64,000 bases of DNA, from positions 13,640,001 through 13,704,000 of the forward strand of contig OU612068.1 of the NCBI GenBank assembly GCA_914767715.1, read 5' to 3'. The stretch comes from Membranipora membranacea. Taxonomy: Eukaryota; Bryozoa; Gymnolaemata; Cheilostomatida; Membraniporidae. A model generated the notes under the pieces. The model had not been told where the DNA came from, did not search any database, and saw only the letters and a list, made by a program, of their open reading frames with translations. Position 1 is the first letter of the stretch. Each line of letters starts with the position of its first letter. Made by a program: the position numbers and the translations under genes. Of the stretch, positions 49,999 to 62,900 are shown piece after piece.

Positions 49999-52290
49999 AA
50001 TAGCATCATTACATCTTCGTTCATCAAAGAGAGTGAAAACCATTCAAATTGCAAAAAGTACTTTGTTCAACTATTAGTGAACCTTAATATATCCTCCTCA
50101 GAACTGAAAGCAGACAGACGAATGGAGAAAAGTTTTGATGAAGTATTGATTGAATTTAGATAAGATTTTATTGAAACTCTTGCAGAAACCATGGTGTTTA
50201 TAACGGAGTAGTTGTTAAATGAATAAAAGGAAAAAAATCAAAAATGTAGTGTGACCCAAAAACTACATAGCATATTCGACAAAAAAAGCTGTTGGCATAC
50301 TTTGCGGTAGCACTTAGGTGTACAGCTCTGTCGATTGTTGCGCAGTGTTTGTGTGGAGCTGTTACGTTTGATAATAATGTTTAGAGGATGTTTCTCATCC
50401 CTTAAAATCTTCTGTTAATAGACAATGCTCCTGTCATGGAGAAGCAGAGAAATGTGAGGTACAGCAAACTCCCACAAACTCTCCTCATAGCTGTTGGTCG
50501 GATGGATAATTTGACTGGCGTTCTAGATAACTGCCTCATGTTTTCATGTAATCATATCAAAATCAAAAAGAAAGTCACACAGACACCATGTTTCCATACA
50601 TCAGGAGTATGTATGTCAAATCATGAAAACAGTGTTGGTTCGCATTTTGATTGTGTTGCATCATTTGCTTTTGGGACTTGTGTTGTTGCACAAACTTCAT
50701 TTCCTGAGGAAACCTTCTTGTAGGACATGAAACAACGTACTGAACTGACAGTCAGATCAATTCAAAGTGGGCATTGATTATTCATTGAAACTTGCAAGCT
50801 TTTATGCAAATCAACACATGGCATAGCAATGAGATATAGTTTTGAAAAGTCTAGGATTATTTCAAATCGGAATTATAAGTTGTCTTTCCCTTTCGTAGTG
50901 TAAGATAACTCCTTACTTTGCTGACCACAACGAATTCAAAATAGGAAGCATTTTACTAATATACAAGGCAAGATCACAACACAAAGAAATCAAAACTGGA
51001 AAATTTATTTTATAATTGCATATAAAGTTGTATATTGGTATAACATATAAAAGAGCATGCATTATGATGGTATGGTACATAAAAATGAGGTCTAAAAGGT
51101 TTTATTAATTTCTGGGATTACAAGGTGGCAAGGACGCTTGATGTAACTGAAAAGATGTCTTTTGTTTGATGGTATAGTTACATCTTTGTGTCTGATAATG
51201 TCCTGTATTTATGCTGTGTGTAATGATTTAGTGTTGTGTCTCGATGGTGAGTTATATTGGGAGAATTCTTATGAGTTGGATAGTGTGAGATGTTAATAAG
51301 GAAAGAGTGAGCAGATAGAATTGCTACTTTTATTCTCGATCCCAATATCACAACTCACAATAGTTAGGGGAACATTACATTATATATTATACTCATTAGT
51401 GATGCACAGCATTAAAAGGAAACATTATTAACATACCAGGGAGATTAATTGCTCATTATTTTTAATTAACACAATCTACTTATAAATGAATCATGAGGGT
51501 CCGGACATTCCTTTGGTAATGAAACCTTAATCAAAATGTCAATATCCAGATATAACACCTCCTTACTTGATATAACTTTTGACAGCTAACGCAAACATGG
51601 AATGTTAAAATGAACACTGCTTTCATCCAGTCTTGACGCATTTCATCTTTAAATGGACTCGGTTGCAGAGCATTTGGTGTTTTTTCTAATTTCACACAGT
51701 CAAATTCAATTAGATAAGGATACCAACTATCAAATTATTGGTATGCCCCATTTTGGGAGTCAGATAAAAAGTTTTGTAAAGGGTACTTGCTATGCTATGG
51801 GAATCCCAAACATATCAAAAATCAATTATTGGTTCTTTCATCTTTCTCAAATCGCTTAGAAGAATGAGAAAAATAAATCAGTGTTCATTCTGTATTTTTG
51901 TTTCCTATCAAAAGCTTCATAAAAATAAGGAGCATCAATTCAACTGACTTTAAAAAGCGTTCTCAGAAATTCGAAAAACACACCTTTTAGTTACAATCGT
52001 TATGTTACGTACCACGTAACCGTACTATTTATGATGCTCCTATCATTTATATTCATAAACAACTTGATATGCAGCAGAAAGCTGATAGAATATAGTCATA
52101 TAAATGATTGGGTAAAAAATCAATGACACATTACAGAACAAAGCTCATTTGTGGTGGGTAGAAAGGTCATCAGTCTACTTGGGTATTGAGAAAATTTTGT
52201 CTGATTAAAGCGATTTTGCTTCCCATATAAAATAGTCTGTATATAGGCTCGACAGTTTTGAGGTTAGCTCCGTTTGCTTTTATCAGATTC

Positions 52291-54088
52291 TCACAGCTTA
52301 TTCATCCAGTATCGCGCAATGTTGATCATATCTTTCGTAGTACGAGGTAAATCAAGTACATCACCTTGCTGGGGAGCCAGTGCTTGAGCGAAGCTTTCTT
52401 TTGCTAGTTGAACATCACCAATAGATATGAGATATTCTCCTAGGTTAACATGGTATGAAAGCGTTGAATTGCAAGCTCCGCCAGTGGAATATTCTGTTTT
52501 GTAACGGCCCTCCTGAAAGAGTGCCTCCTCCACTGTCTCCCTATCCTCACCAAGTAAAGCAAGTACTCTCGGCCACATTGGTATCCAGTCTGCTGAGTTC
52601 TGCTCAACATGTTTTTTGAAGTGATCTTTGGCCCGCATGAGATATTCTCTCAGCTCAGTATCTTCAGTTTTCGGGTAATAGGAGGTTCTTAGGAACATAA
52701 AAACGCTCCCTGCAATATAATCATATACGGATGCTAAGAGTTTGATAGAAGCTTAAACCAATGAAGATATCTCTTTCCAAGGTCTAAAGTTGATTTTTTA
52801 AAGGTGGCAATCTTCATATAGGCTATCTGAGACAACAGTTTTGTTATGTATTTGATGTTGAACAATCTCCAAAATAAGCTGTAGGGCATAAATTTAGGTT
52901 AAGTATGGTGCCGCATTGTCACAACTCTTTACTCAAGAACACTTGATAACATGAGGAAATTATACTCAGGCTTACTTGGAAATATTAGTCTGTCAAGTAT
53001 AATGATAATGTATCTGGATAATTGGCTTTTAGTCTTCCAAAATCTGTATTTAAACCAAAGGTAACCATGTAATGGCCTTTATTAACCAAGAACTACTAAC
53101 CTGGCATATCTTTAGTCTTCTCCTTCACTTCCTCTTCATGATGCTTATAGTACTTCAGCACCCACAGATCCAGAAGAATTACGCCACAAGTCTTGGGTCC
53201 CAGCTCAAATCTTCCCTTCTGAGCAATAGAATACATTTCCCCGATATCGAGCGCCCATTCTAAGCTTTTAATCGATTTGTCTACGTCAACAAACACTGTT
53301 TTCATATCACAGAATGCTAAAGCTTTAGCAGTCTTTGCATATAAGTTTCCACTTACAGGGTTGTCACCCTTGGTAACTAGAGTGAAGAGCTGGTTTGCGC
53401 AAAGCTTCAAAGTGATATCTTCCTTGGTATTCAAATTCGTAGCAAGTTCTGAAAAAACTTCAGGAAGTTTTGTTCCTTTTTTAGCCGTGCAATGAATAAT
53501 AGCTTCAGTAATTTGGGACCAAATCAAGACGTCATCCGATTCTTTCTGCCCGATGAACCATTTCAACTCGGCAATCCACTTCTGAAGTATTCTCTTCTGC
53601 TTGCCACAAGTTTTCTTCAACTCGGAGGACAACACTTTCAAATGGAGAAAGTGCTGCTGATCGCCCTCGATTTGGTTCTCAAATATTTCATCTAGCAGAT
53701 GGAGCGCTCTCTGCTTTGCCTCATCTTTTTTCACAGAATTGTAAAGCCAGTTCGAATATTCTACCTTTGCTTCAAAAGATTTAGCAGGGCTAGTAGCCAG
53801 TAGACGATTTAGGTTGGTCCATGGTTCTTCTGAGCATTTACCCTGCATGGTGAGCAAGTAGCCTTTGTTATTCCATGCTTGGATGTTGTCCGGATCTTTG
53901 AGCAGAACTCGTTTAATCTGCTGCTCGGCATTCGAATAATCCTGTTTTAGAAGAAGAATGGCACTGTCAAAGTTCATGTCACACGTCCATTTTCCCACTG
54001 GTGATCGTAACAGGTTCTTGATTGTGTCTTGTGGAATGCCAAGTAAACTGTATTCCCAGCTAATAAATCTATTTTCAGTGATGCTCAT
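52291..54088 (-). CDS. Tetratricopeptide-repeat protein, TTC22/IFIT-like
   Basis: Two exons on the minus strand, 53101-54088 and 52291-52709 (phase-1 intron), give 468 aa. The start is the first Met of the long open exon. TPR helices are visible near residues 43-87 (AEQQIKRVLLKDPDN then AWNNKGYLL) and near 415-443 (HVNLGEYLISIGDVQLAKES). The stretch between is helical and charged, suggesting further degenerate TPRs. The N-terminal pattern (W-CDMNFD, then a TPR, then QAWNNKGYLL) is reminiscent of TTC22; the C-terminus (NIARYWMNKL) is shared with the relic at 49031-49141. No signal peptide or TM helix, so likely cytosolic. The family call is by eye; an IFIT relationship is possible, and either way a scaffold or binding role is all that can be inferred. 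Confidence 0.8.
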
Positions 54089-54217
54089 TCTCGCTGTAAA
54101 AGATGGTTAGTTTGTTCGATTCAAACTCTAAGACTATGAAAAATGACAGCATGTAATAAAGAATGACAAGCTTATCAGAATGACTATGTTGAACTGACTA
54201 TTAGGAATATGTTATAC

Positions 54218-54365
54218 ATAGTGAGCATGATCAGATAAAAATTTTTGTAAGGGGACTCCCATAGCTTGGGATTCCCATAGCATAGCAAGCTTGCTATGCT
54301 ATGGGAGTCCCCTTACAAAAATTTTTACCCTTTACAAAACTTTTTATCTGAACATGCTCACTATG
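54218..54365. repeat. Palindrome 1 upstream of the TPR gene
   Basis: Near-perfect inverted repeat with almost no loop. AAATTTTTGTAAGGGGACTC and its complement flank the centre GCATAGCAAGCTTGCTATGC, which is itself palindromic. The outer parts (CATAGTGAGCATG and CATGCTCACTATG) also pair. A partial relative lies at about 51735-51800. It starts about 130 bp upstream of the TPR start codon. Confidence 0.85.
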
Positions 54366-54472
54366 CATGACTAGATAACACGTGATATCCTGTGTAGTCA
54401 CCGATGATGAAATAACTGTAATCAGTACTATAGTGGGCATAGGTGAACTTCAGATGATTAATGTTTAAGCCC

Positions 54473-54613
54473 TCTGCAGACTAGTGTAAGTGCTCACTGC
54501 TCAGACTCCAAGGCGCAGGGAGTTACTTGCGCACGCTATCAAAGAGGAGTTTGATAGCGTGCGCAAATAACTCCCTGCACCTTGGAGTCTGAGCACTTAG
54601 ACTATCTGCAGAC
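54473..54613. repeat. Palindrome 2 upstream of the TPR gene
   Basis: The arms contain CTCAGACTCCAAGGCGCAGG and CCTGCACCTTGGAGTCTGAG, and continue inward to GCGCACGCTATCAAA and TTTGATAGCGTGCGC with only a few bases of loop. The ends CTGCAGAC also pair. Unlike palindrome 1 it is GC-rich in part, so it is probably a different element. Confidence 0.85.
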
Positions 54614-56910
54614 CTGCTCGAAAACCTGGGCTAGTAAAGAGAAAAGTCTTTGCTCATTATGCCTTGATTTGTCATTCTCAGAACTCTATGCTTCCATTCA
54701 ACGTCATTTGTCATAGACTACTAAGCTTCCTTGCATCAACCATCAGTGCAAGTGCCATGCCTCCTCTATGGTGAAAGCATAAACTAATCAAATATCTCAA
54801 AAATAGGGCACTTTTTGCCCCGAAATAAACTTCCAGAGGTCACTGCGACTCAACATCAAATATTTGGGAGGACCAAAACATCTCTGATGTACCTTATTTA
54901 TCAAAGAAGGATACACCACATAGGAGAATCTTTTTCAAGCACACAGTTAACAGGGGGAAGTTGTACATAGTACATATTCTTATTTACCACGGAATTAACT
55001 GTTTGGAGAAAATGTGAGAAATTGAAAAAAAATCTTGTGATGTTGTCTTGTCTTTGAGAAGGGGCTTTAGCAATCTATGCTAGTTCACAGCACTTGAATA
55101 ATGAGAGTGGTAGGTTTACTGATGAGTGATGGTACTGATATAATCTTGTAGATAATCTTTTATTAATTCTACGCAATATCTTGTCGTACTATTTCACCGT
55201 AAAGTCTGAAAAGATGTTATAAAAAACAATGGTAAGGCTCTAGAGTCAATTAGCTTGAATTAATATATAAAATACAAGCATATACATGTATATGCGAAGT
55301 ATGCAAATACAGAGAGAAATGCTGCAAAGGAGTGTTTACCAAGAGTTTGTGTAAAAACAATATGGTAATAAAAGGAAAATATCGTACCTTTAGCTCCTTC
55401 CAAGTGTGTGCTTTCTTATGATAGTACGTTCTTGATTATGACTTGGAAAATTGTATCTTAAATATTCCAGTCAGAGAAAAATGTAAATACTAGTATTCAA
55501 ATGTGTACGCAGGGAGAAATAATATATTACATGATTCTCCTCTGGCACTCGATCGGTAACTGACGGAGGACCGAATTGACCCTAGACACTGAGTTCAGAG
55601 TTGGGCAACATAACAATAGGGACACCAGGCTGACCAGTTCTCTAGACCAATCGCACGATAGCAAGAGGGCACCGAAACCAAGATCAAACGAACTCCCACC
55701 ATTGTCCGAAGACTCCCGCAATACTCACTCCAAGCAGCCAGCACTATGCCATTTCATTGTTTCCAAAATGCCTGATGTAGCAGTTTTAAGGATTAGTGAA
55801 TATCATTTTATTATACTATGACAACTCTGACGAACTCATTGATAGATATAATCTACCAAATTACATCTAACAATTGAAATAAAACTTCACTCAGACTTAA
55901 CATAAAATCGTTATTGTTATCTTATCAGCTATCTTCACAGGGGCTGATCGAGGTAGCTCGAATCAACCTGGGAACATTCCATTCCTTGTGATGTTAACAA
56001 CGAGCAGCCAATGAATGTCTCTGCAGATTTTTTCAGCTACAGTTATGTTGTTAAGCAGGGAATGGCCAAGTCCCCCTGTCAGTCCTGAACATATCGCCAA
56101 CAGCTAGTTTGCAGTGACGGCTTTGGTAATGAGTGATTACTTTTTACAATCATCGATGTGTTTGCAATTTGTGGACCAAAACATCTTTATTGTACCAACA
56201 AAAATATTTCAAAAAAATATAATTCAAAACTTTATTCTCAACTTAGAGGACTGTCTATAGCACAATCATGATAACGAGTCATCGTCTTAACCTCAGCCTA
56301 GCGGCACAGGGTAAAAATAAGACTCTAATATCTACAACATAAAAAGGTTTTCTTTTATTTAGTATTAGTGACAAGTCAAACCATCATTATTAAATAGATA
56401 AACGATAATATTACACAATATAATGGATTTAACAAAAATAATCAAGTTAGGTGCCCATTTATCATCTGTTTGTCATTCCTGTCTTCAAGACATATTCCAT
56501 AGGACACCAGACAGATAAGCCCACAATGCACCTTTCTGGAATTCCCAGGAGAATCAGGTCAATATATCAGTGAGTTGATCTTGCTGTGAACTTCAGATTA
56601 GTGGTACATTGTGGGAAATTGTTTTAACATGTCCTTTTTTATTTCCGAGACTCTTGATGTCCGTACAACTTATGTTTCTCAAACTCACCTCCAAGAAAAT
56701 CATCCCGATATTTCATAAAGTGTGCATGGGGAAAACTTGGGCAAAATCAAACAAGTAGGGTTAATGTCAACAATAACTCATTGTATGGATGTCCACTTAT
56801 GTATTGCATAAAACAGTCCCTCTCAGAAACTGATCATCTTTGGCTGCAATACGATATACGTAGTATCGTATTATAAGTTTGAGCAGGTTGAGTTGTCTCC
56901 CCTCTCCATC

Positions 56911-59900
56911 TCAGTGATCTGGTACAGTCCTATTTGTAGAAGCGGCTGGTCTCCTGTCATAGTTGACAAGCTGTCTGCCAACTAGATACCTGCAAAAAAT
57001 AAGAAAAATGTATAAAAATAACGTCATTTATACTACATCCCAAGTCCCAAAATGCAATAAATCTAATTTAACAGGTCGAAATCAAATAATGGAAAGCATC
57101 CATCAATGAAACGGAGATTTTTGATGAAAATAAGCAATCCGAAGGAAGGTGAAAAATTCAAAGGTCAACATTATGATTGTGATTCCTGTTACAGCCACAT
57201 CACATTTGATTGAGGCTGAGCAGCTTACAGAGATAAAGACATCTCATAAAATAATGAGATGTATAGTCTGTCTGCACAACGCAAAAGACTTTCCATGTTG
57301 GGCAACTCCAAGCTAATGCCTTCATCTAGCTGACGGAGTAAAATTGGTAGTAGACACATGTGAAAAAAAAAGCTACTCTAAAGACAAAATTCAAAGGAGT
57401 ATTAGCCGTTCAAATGAAAAGAAAAGCTTATCTCTAATAATATATATTATTTTGGGGCACAGATATGCAACTGATTTGTACTCACTTGTCATTTTTTATA
57501 TGTTCGTATAGTTTTTTGAATTGTTTAAAGTTGAAGATTATAACAGTGACGGTGCAGAAGCAAGCGAAGAGCGAGGGATAAATCCTTCTGTATATCAGGT
57601 TACTCGTCTCAAATGATGAACCTGAGAGAAATAATAAATAATATACAAATATAACACATCAATCAGTTTTTATATATTTATATTTTATATATATAATAAT
57701 CAAATAGAGATAAACAATCAATGTTGACAGACCTGACTTGCAACAGATTACACCAAACAATACATTTTAGTTAAATGAACACGTATTTGTGTACATAAAT
57801 GACAAAATGTTAAAATTTTCAATCAATGAGGTTGTCATCAATGAAGTGTCTAAGTAAGCCAAACAGACACCACAGAGCCCCTTATATATTTAATCAGGTA
57901 AAATAACAGGCCTAATGAATCATGATTTAAAAGATGAGTTTGTCTCTCTCAGAGATATAAGAATATAGAGTTGCTTGCCTGCAGTAAATGTAAATGAGGA
58001 AATACTGAGGTTGCTTTATTTAAGATGACATAATTTAAAGTACCAGACCAGTACGACAGACTCTAGTTATTTCTATTTTGGATACTAAATTTACACCTGA
58101 GAGAGCATGGCCACAATTTGCCTACACTAGTGATAGATTTTAAGATGATGTAATTTTGTCCCTTAGAGTGTGAGACATCATTGAAGGGGGTGAACCCAGG
58201 GCTCATGGCAATTATGATTCATAGAAAACAATCAAGGTAGATAAATTTCCCTTGATAATTTCATTTGTTATTAATCATGTCAATTAAATATCTATACCTG
58301 CAAAATCATGTAGGTTTGCTCGCTAAAAGACCCAACCAATGCCATACTAGCTAGTGCTGTTAGCATGGAAAATGACTCGATGATGATGTAATAAAACATA
58401 CCACAGAGAGGAGCGATGCCCCGAGCTATTGCATACGGTACGGCTAATGTCAGGCTAAGCATAAGTATAACAGGTAGACATAGACGTCTCAGCATGTCTG
58501 ATAAGTTCAGATTCCAAACTCCATTATTATATAACTGTAAAATAACGAGATCATAGATATATCCATATTCAAAGATGCCTCCTCGGTTATTTTGTCAGTT
58601 GGTAGACAGGGGGCTGACATCAGTGGTTGCAATTATTCATCAACATCCTCTGACCTTAAAATGACCTTCAGACATAGCTCTGATAGCCTGATAAAGATAC
58701 CACCGATATCAACAAAAACATTTGAACCGAAAGTCTATCCTTTCCCTAGAAAGAGCGTATTTATATTAATATATGGTCTAGTTTGTTAAAACAGTTGAAA
58801 AAAACTCAACCTATCATAAGAAACCCAGAAGCAGTACACTGTGTCATGTTAGTTGGCCACACTGATCACGTGATATACTATTGTATATAAATCTCAGATC
58901 GATAGAGAGTGAATTAATTCACTATGTAAGAGTAACATCACAGGGAATTTGGTGTGACGACCCGTGTTCAATTTTATTAATAAGGGGTGGATACATGTAA
59001 GGTACTGCTACTAAATTGAGTCTAACGATCAGAGATACACATGTTAATAGTGTAATCTTGATGTCAGTGTGCATCATTATTAAGTGTTTTAGATGAGCTC
59101 ACTTCAGTGCTTATCAGATATTTTCGCACTTCAAAATCATCTCTTGAGTGATTTACAACTGCAGAGTAATACAAGAGGTATCCTCTCCTGACAAGCTGCG
59201 TGGGAGGGGGGAGGGTTCCTCATTCAATATCAGGAGCATATGATGAATGTATGCAATGACCGATCGGAAGTACAACAATAGATTAGAATGAGTACGTACT
59301 TCTTCTACATTTCTCCTAAGCCACCACTGAGGTCCCATCATAGTCAGACCACAGATGATCTTTGTGTGAAGTACTCCTAATGCCCAGTCCTACAAATATA
59401 ATCAGTGATATGTAACTGCTAACTACAAAACCATATAGGATTCTCCATACAATATGCAAGCTCATGCAAATTTTACTTATATATATCATTTTTATAAATA
59501 TTATATATGAAAAAAAAAAATATAAATAAAAAAGGTGATTTAATGCTTGGAGGAGAAAGCTGCAGAAGTAACTACCACCAGGTGATGACAGCATGAGATA
59601 CATTGCATGTTATCTTGCCCTTCTAAAAACCAAGTGGAACAGTAGCTTATACTGAAGAGCAGAAAGAGCACCTGCCTGCTAGTCCTATCAAAACTGACAG
59701 AGCACCTGTTACCTACCTGCCAAGGGAAGAATACAGGAGACTGATGTAATGGCACCCTTAGAGGTACTACCAGTATCTGCTCAAATAGAACTCCTATTAA
59801 TAGGGGGACAAGTCCGACTAGAAGTAATGCTAGTATTAGAATTTTCCCTCCCTAGAAAATAGAACAGCATGATTAGATATAAATTACCACATTAACAGCA

Positions 59901-62900
59901 GTAGGCTTAGCAATAATTCAAAGAATATCAGCCACAATATCCTGAAATCGAAACTTTTCATTTTCAAAAATTGAGACAGGATCAGTGCAACTTAGTAGGC
60001 ACATATCCAGGCAGAAAATGGATCAGCAATCTTTTCGTGAAACCAACTGCGGCGTTACAGATTTTCTCTCGGTAGTCTGTATGTAGTTTTTTGCCAAGAA
60101 GCGGTTAACTACCCAGTGACAGAAATCTTTTCATCAGCGTAAATTAAAAGTTTTCTGTTCAAAAATAATAATAAGGAGGTAAAGGAACCAACCAATAATA
60201 ATGGCAGAACAAGAGATTTGTTAGAAAATAAACTTAACTGAATAATAAATAACTAATATATTTTTTATATATATTATATATTAATATCATATTTTATACA
60301 TAACATATTAATATTATATCTTCTAGCTAAGGATAAATATTTACCATGAGGAACCACTCTCTGAGTTTGACGAGTAGGTTATTCCAGCCGAGAGGAGCCC
60401 AGTGAGAGACGATAGCTCCAGCTCTGAGAGTTAGCCAGCAGATATACAATCCACAAGCTGCCGTGTATAACTCATGTACCTTCGCCACCGGCATCCACAA
60501 ATCCATGAGACGCCGACCAATAAACACTGAGAATGAAATTGTTGAAAATCAGAGAACTATGAATCATGCAATTTTAGTTAGAGATGTATGTAATTCTTAT
60601 ATAAATCCGAGCTCCTGATAATAATATTGAAAAGTTCAATGTCAGCATTACTAATGTTCTTCATGATGTGACAAGATCATAAATGGCAAAAAAAGAATAA
60701 GAATACTAACAAATATTCAACAAGAAATAAGACTATGCCAATAAACTGAAAAAGTGTTGCAATAGCCATTTCTTAAACATTTTCATATTCAGGGAGAATG
60801 GTATCTTTACCTGGTAAGACAAGGGATATAACACTAGCAGTGAATAGACTGACGCACATCAACACTAATAATGTGACAACCTACAAAACAAAAATGAATT
60901 TATCACTAATAAGTAATGAAAAGTGACAAAAAACACTTGCTTTGCACAGAGGTTTCCTTTCAAACACCCCTTGGCAACAATAATGTGGTTCTTAGTTAGC
61001 CACTTTTCCCACCTCATTACAGTACAACTGATGCAAAACTTACCGACATTTTTTGTTGAATTTGAAATGGCGATGATATTATTTAAAACCCACTACAGCA
61101 AAGAAGTTGTTAGTTACTGTCTTGCTTCTTATACTTTATTGTACAGACATTACATCCAACACTTTGAAGACACAACTATTTATCAACGACAGTAACAAAC
61201 ATCAATAAGCGACAAACTAGTTGAAATCTTTAATAAAATCTATGAAGTTTGTTGGGCATTTTGAGTGTCCTCCTCTGACCATGCAGAGATAATTGAAGTT
61301 CTCACACTATCAAGCCTATCAGTATAAGGTTGAAGATGTCCCAGCCATCGTCTTACACTGCCTAGTCAGTCACTGACGCTACCGCCTGGCACCGTTGGGC
61401 GTCTTAGTATCTGAAATCCTCCGAATGAAAGTCTCCTCCAAGGCTCGGGGGGCTCATTGGCCAGCCTGACATACCACACAACAGTGGTGAGATAGAACCA
61501 CCACACCGGGTAGGGTACAAAGAGATAGCCAGCTCTCTCATCAATCTGATGATACATACGGCATACCATAGCGGAGAGGGCCGTAGAGCCGACACATTGG
61601 CGCAGCGCTTGAGACCAGTTCTTCTGGTTGAAGTAAAGTGGTCGCCAAGTGAAGTCGAACAGGAGCTGTACTCCGCACAAGATCAATGGCGTGGTTAGAG
61701 TCAGCCAATCAGCATCCTTCTGATACACTATATAAGAGGCAGCTCCTACTCCGGTGTGTATTAGAGCAAACATTGGAGTCATGTAATGTCCAAACACATC
61801 CCAGAATGGCCGGGTAACATGTTCCAAGTACCACTTATACTCTTCATTACAGAGAAACTGGGCTGTCGACGATGGAAGATGTGGTATTATTTGAAATGCT
61901 ACTATATCTCCAGCCACATCAACCAAGGCGTCCCAGTCAACATCAGCCTTTTTACTGGGGGCCAGCGCCATGGCAACTTCACCAATCTGTTCGTGTCCTT
62001 GACATTTCACAAGAAGTCATCACAAGAATGGCTTCGCAATCCAGTTAGGTCCATAGGGTTATGACACTGACAAAGCTTGTCAAGACAGTCTAGGTTCAGG
62101 GTATCATAGCAGCAACCTTGAAAGACTTTCTTTGAACATATTATTGCCCGGCGTGTATGATTCTTTTTTTAAAACTTCATCATTTATTTATGTATATCCT
62201 CTTTTCTGTATTTAGTTGTAGTTGCGTGTTAGAGGTCAACAAGTAACTTTTAACTACTCTGTTATCTGTAAACTCTCCAGGAAACCTCTTTAAATAAGTA
62301 AATAAATAAAAAGTCTTACATCAATAAATAAAACATACCCTGAGATGGAAATATTTGGGTCTGATGTAGGGTTGGAATCCAGACGGTCCCTGTACATTGA
62401 GCAGAGCCTGATGCGCCTCACCAACAGCTCCAACTGGAGCAGCCTGTGCTGCCGGCTGAGGAGCGGCAGCAGCAGCAAGGTTAGCTCCAGCCTGTCTAAC
62501 ATTACCCCATCTCACAGGCTCGTTGGCGTCTCGGATCACATTCTCCTACAAAATATAGAAATTAAATATAATATTCAAGAAATTACAATAAAAAACATAA
62601 TGCTAATTAATAATAACATTGATACAATCAAATGATACGTCAATGATTCCTCATACAAAAGTTTTCTTGAAAGAATTTCGATTTTAAGCCCCTCAAAGCT
62701 TTGCAGTATTGGAGCTCGATTTTGTCATTTTCCTTACTAGCAAAATAACAGTAGACAAGTAGACAATGTCATTAAATACCCTAGGGAATAATGTAAAGGT
62801 CAACTTTAATCATTATTCAATATGAGCTCATACATTGGGGCTAGCTAAAAGTAAGTCACTGTAAAAATAGCTAATCTAGACTCTAGCCAATATCAATTCT

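Larger units (their letters stand above)
48419..52290. other. Repeat-rich intergenic region
   Basis: Between the monooxygenase 3' end and the TPR gene. It holds two tRNA-derived SINE-like pieces, a foldback MITE, a plus-strand TPR-gene scrap (listed separately) and, around 51735-51800, a fragment related to the palindrome at 54218-54365 (AGATAAAAAGTTTTGTAAAG). The remainder (about 50000-51650) shows no gene I can support. Confidence 0.6.
54089..56910. other. Intergenic between the TPR gene and MARCHF6
   Basis: Contains two large palindromes (54218-54365, 54473-54613) close to the TPR gene start. The block 55527-55821 is less AT-rich than its surroundings and open on both strands, but I recognise no product; it may be an old transposon remnant. 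No other gene is supported. Confidence 0.55.

Noticed and set aside
55527-55821. Overlapping open frames on both strands (64 and 81 codons)
   Set aside because: Base composition differs from the surroundings, but no motif or homologue is recognised and no splice-linked exons are seen; possibly an old transposon piece.
58292-58401. Open read-through past the MARCHF6 exon 58402-58534
   Set aside because: Splicing at the GTATGT donor joins in phase to 57486-57621, which carries the expected MARCHF6 sequence; the read-through does not.
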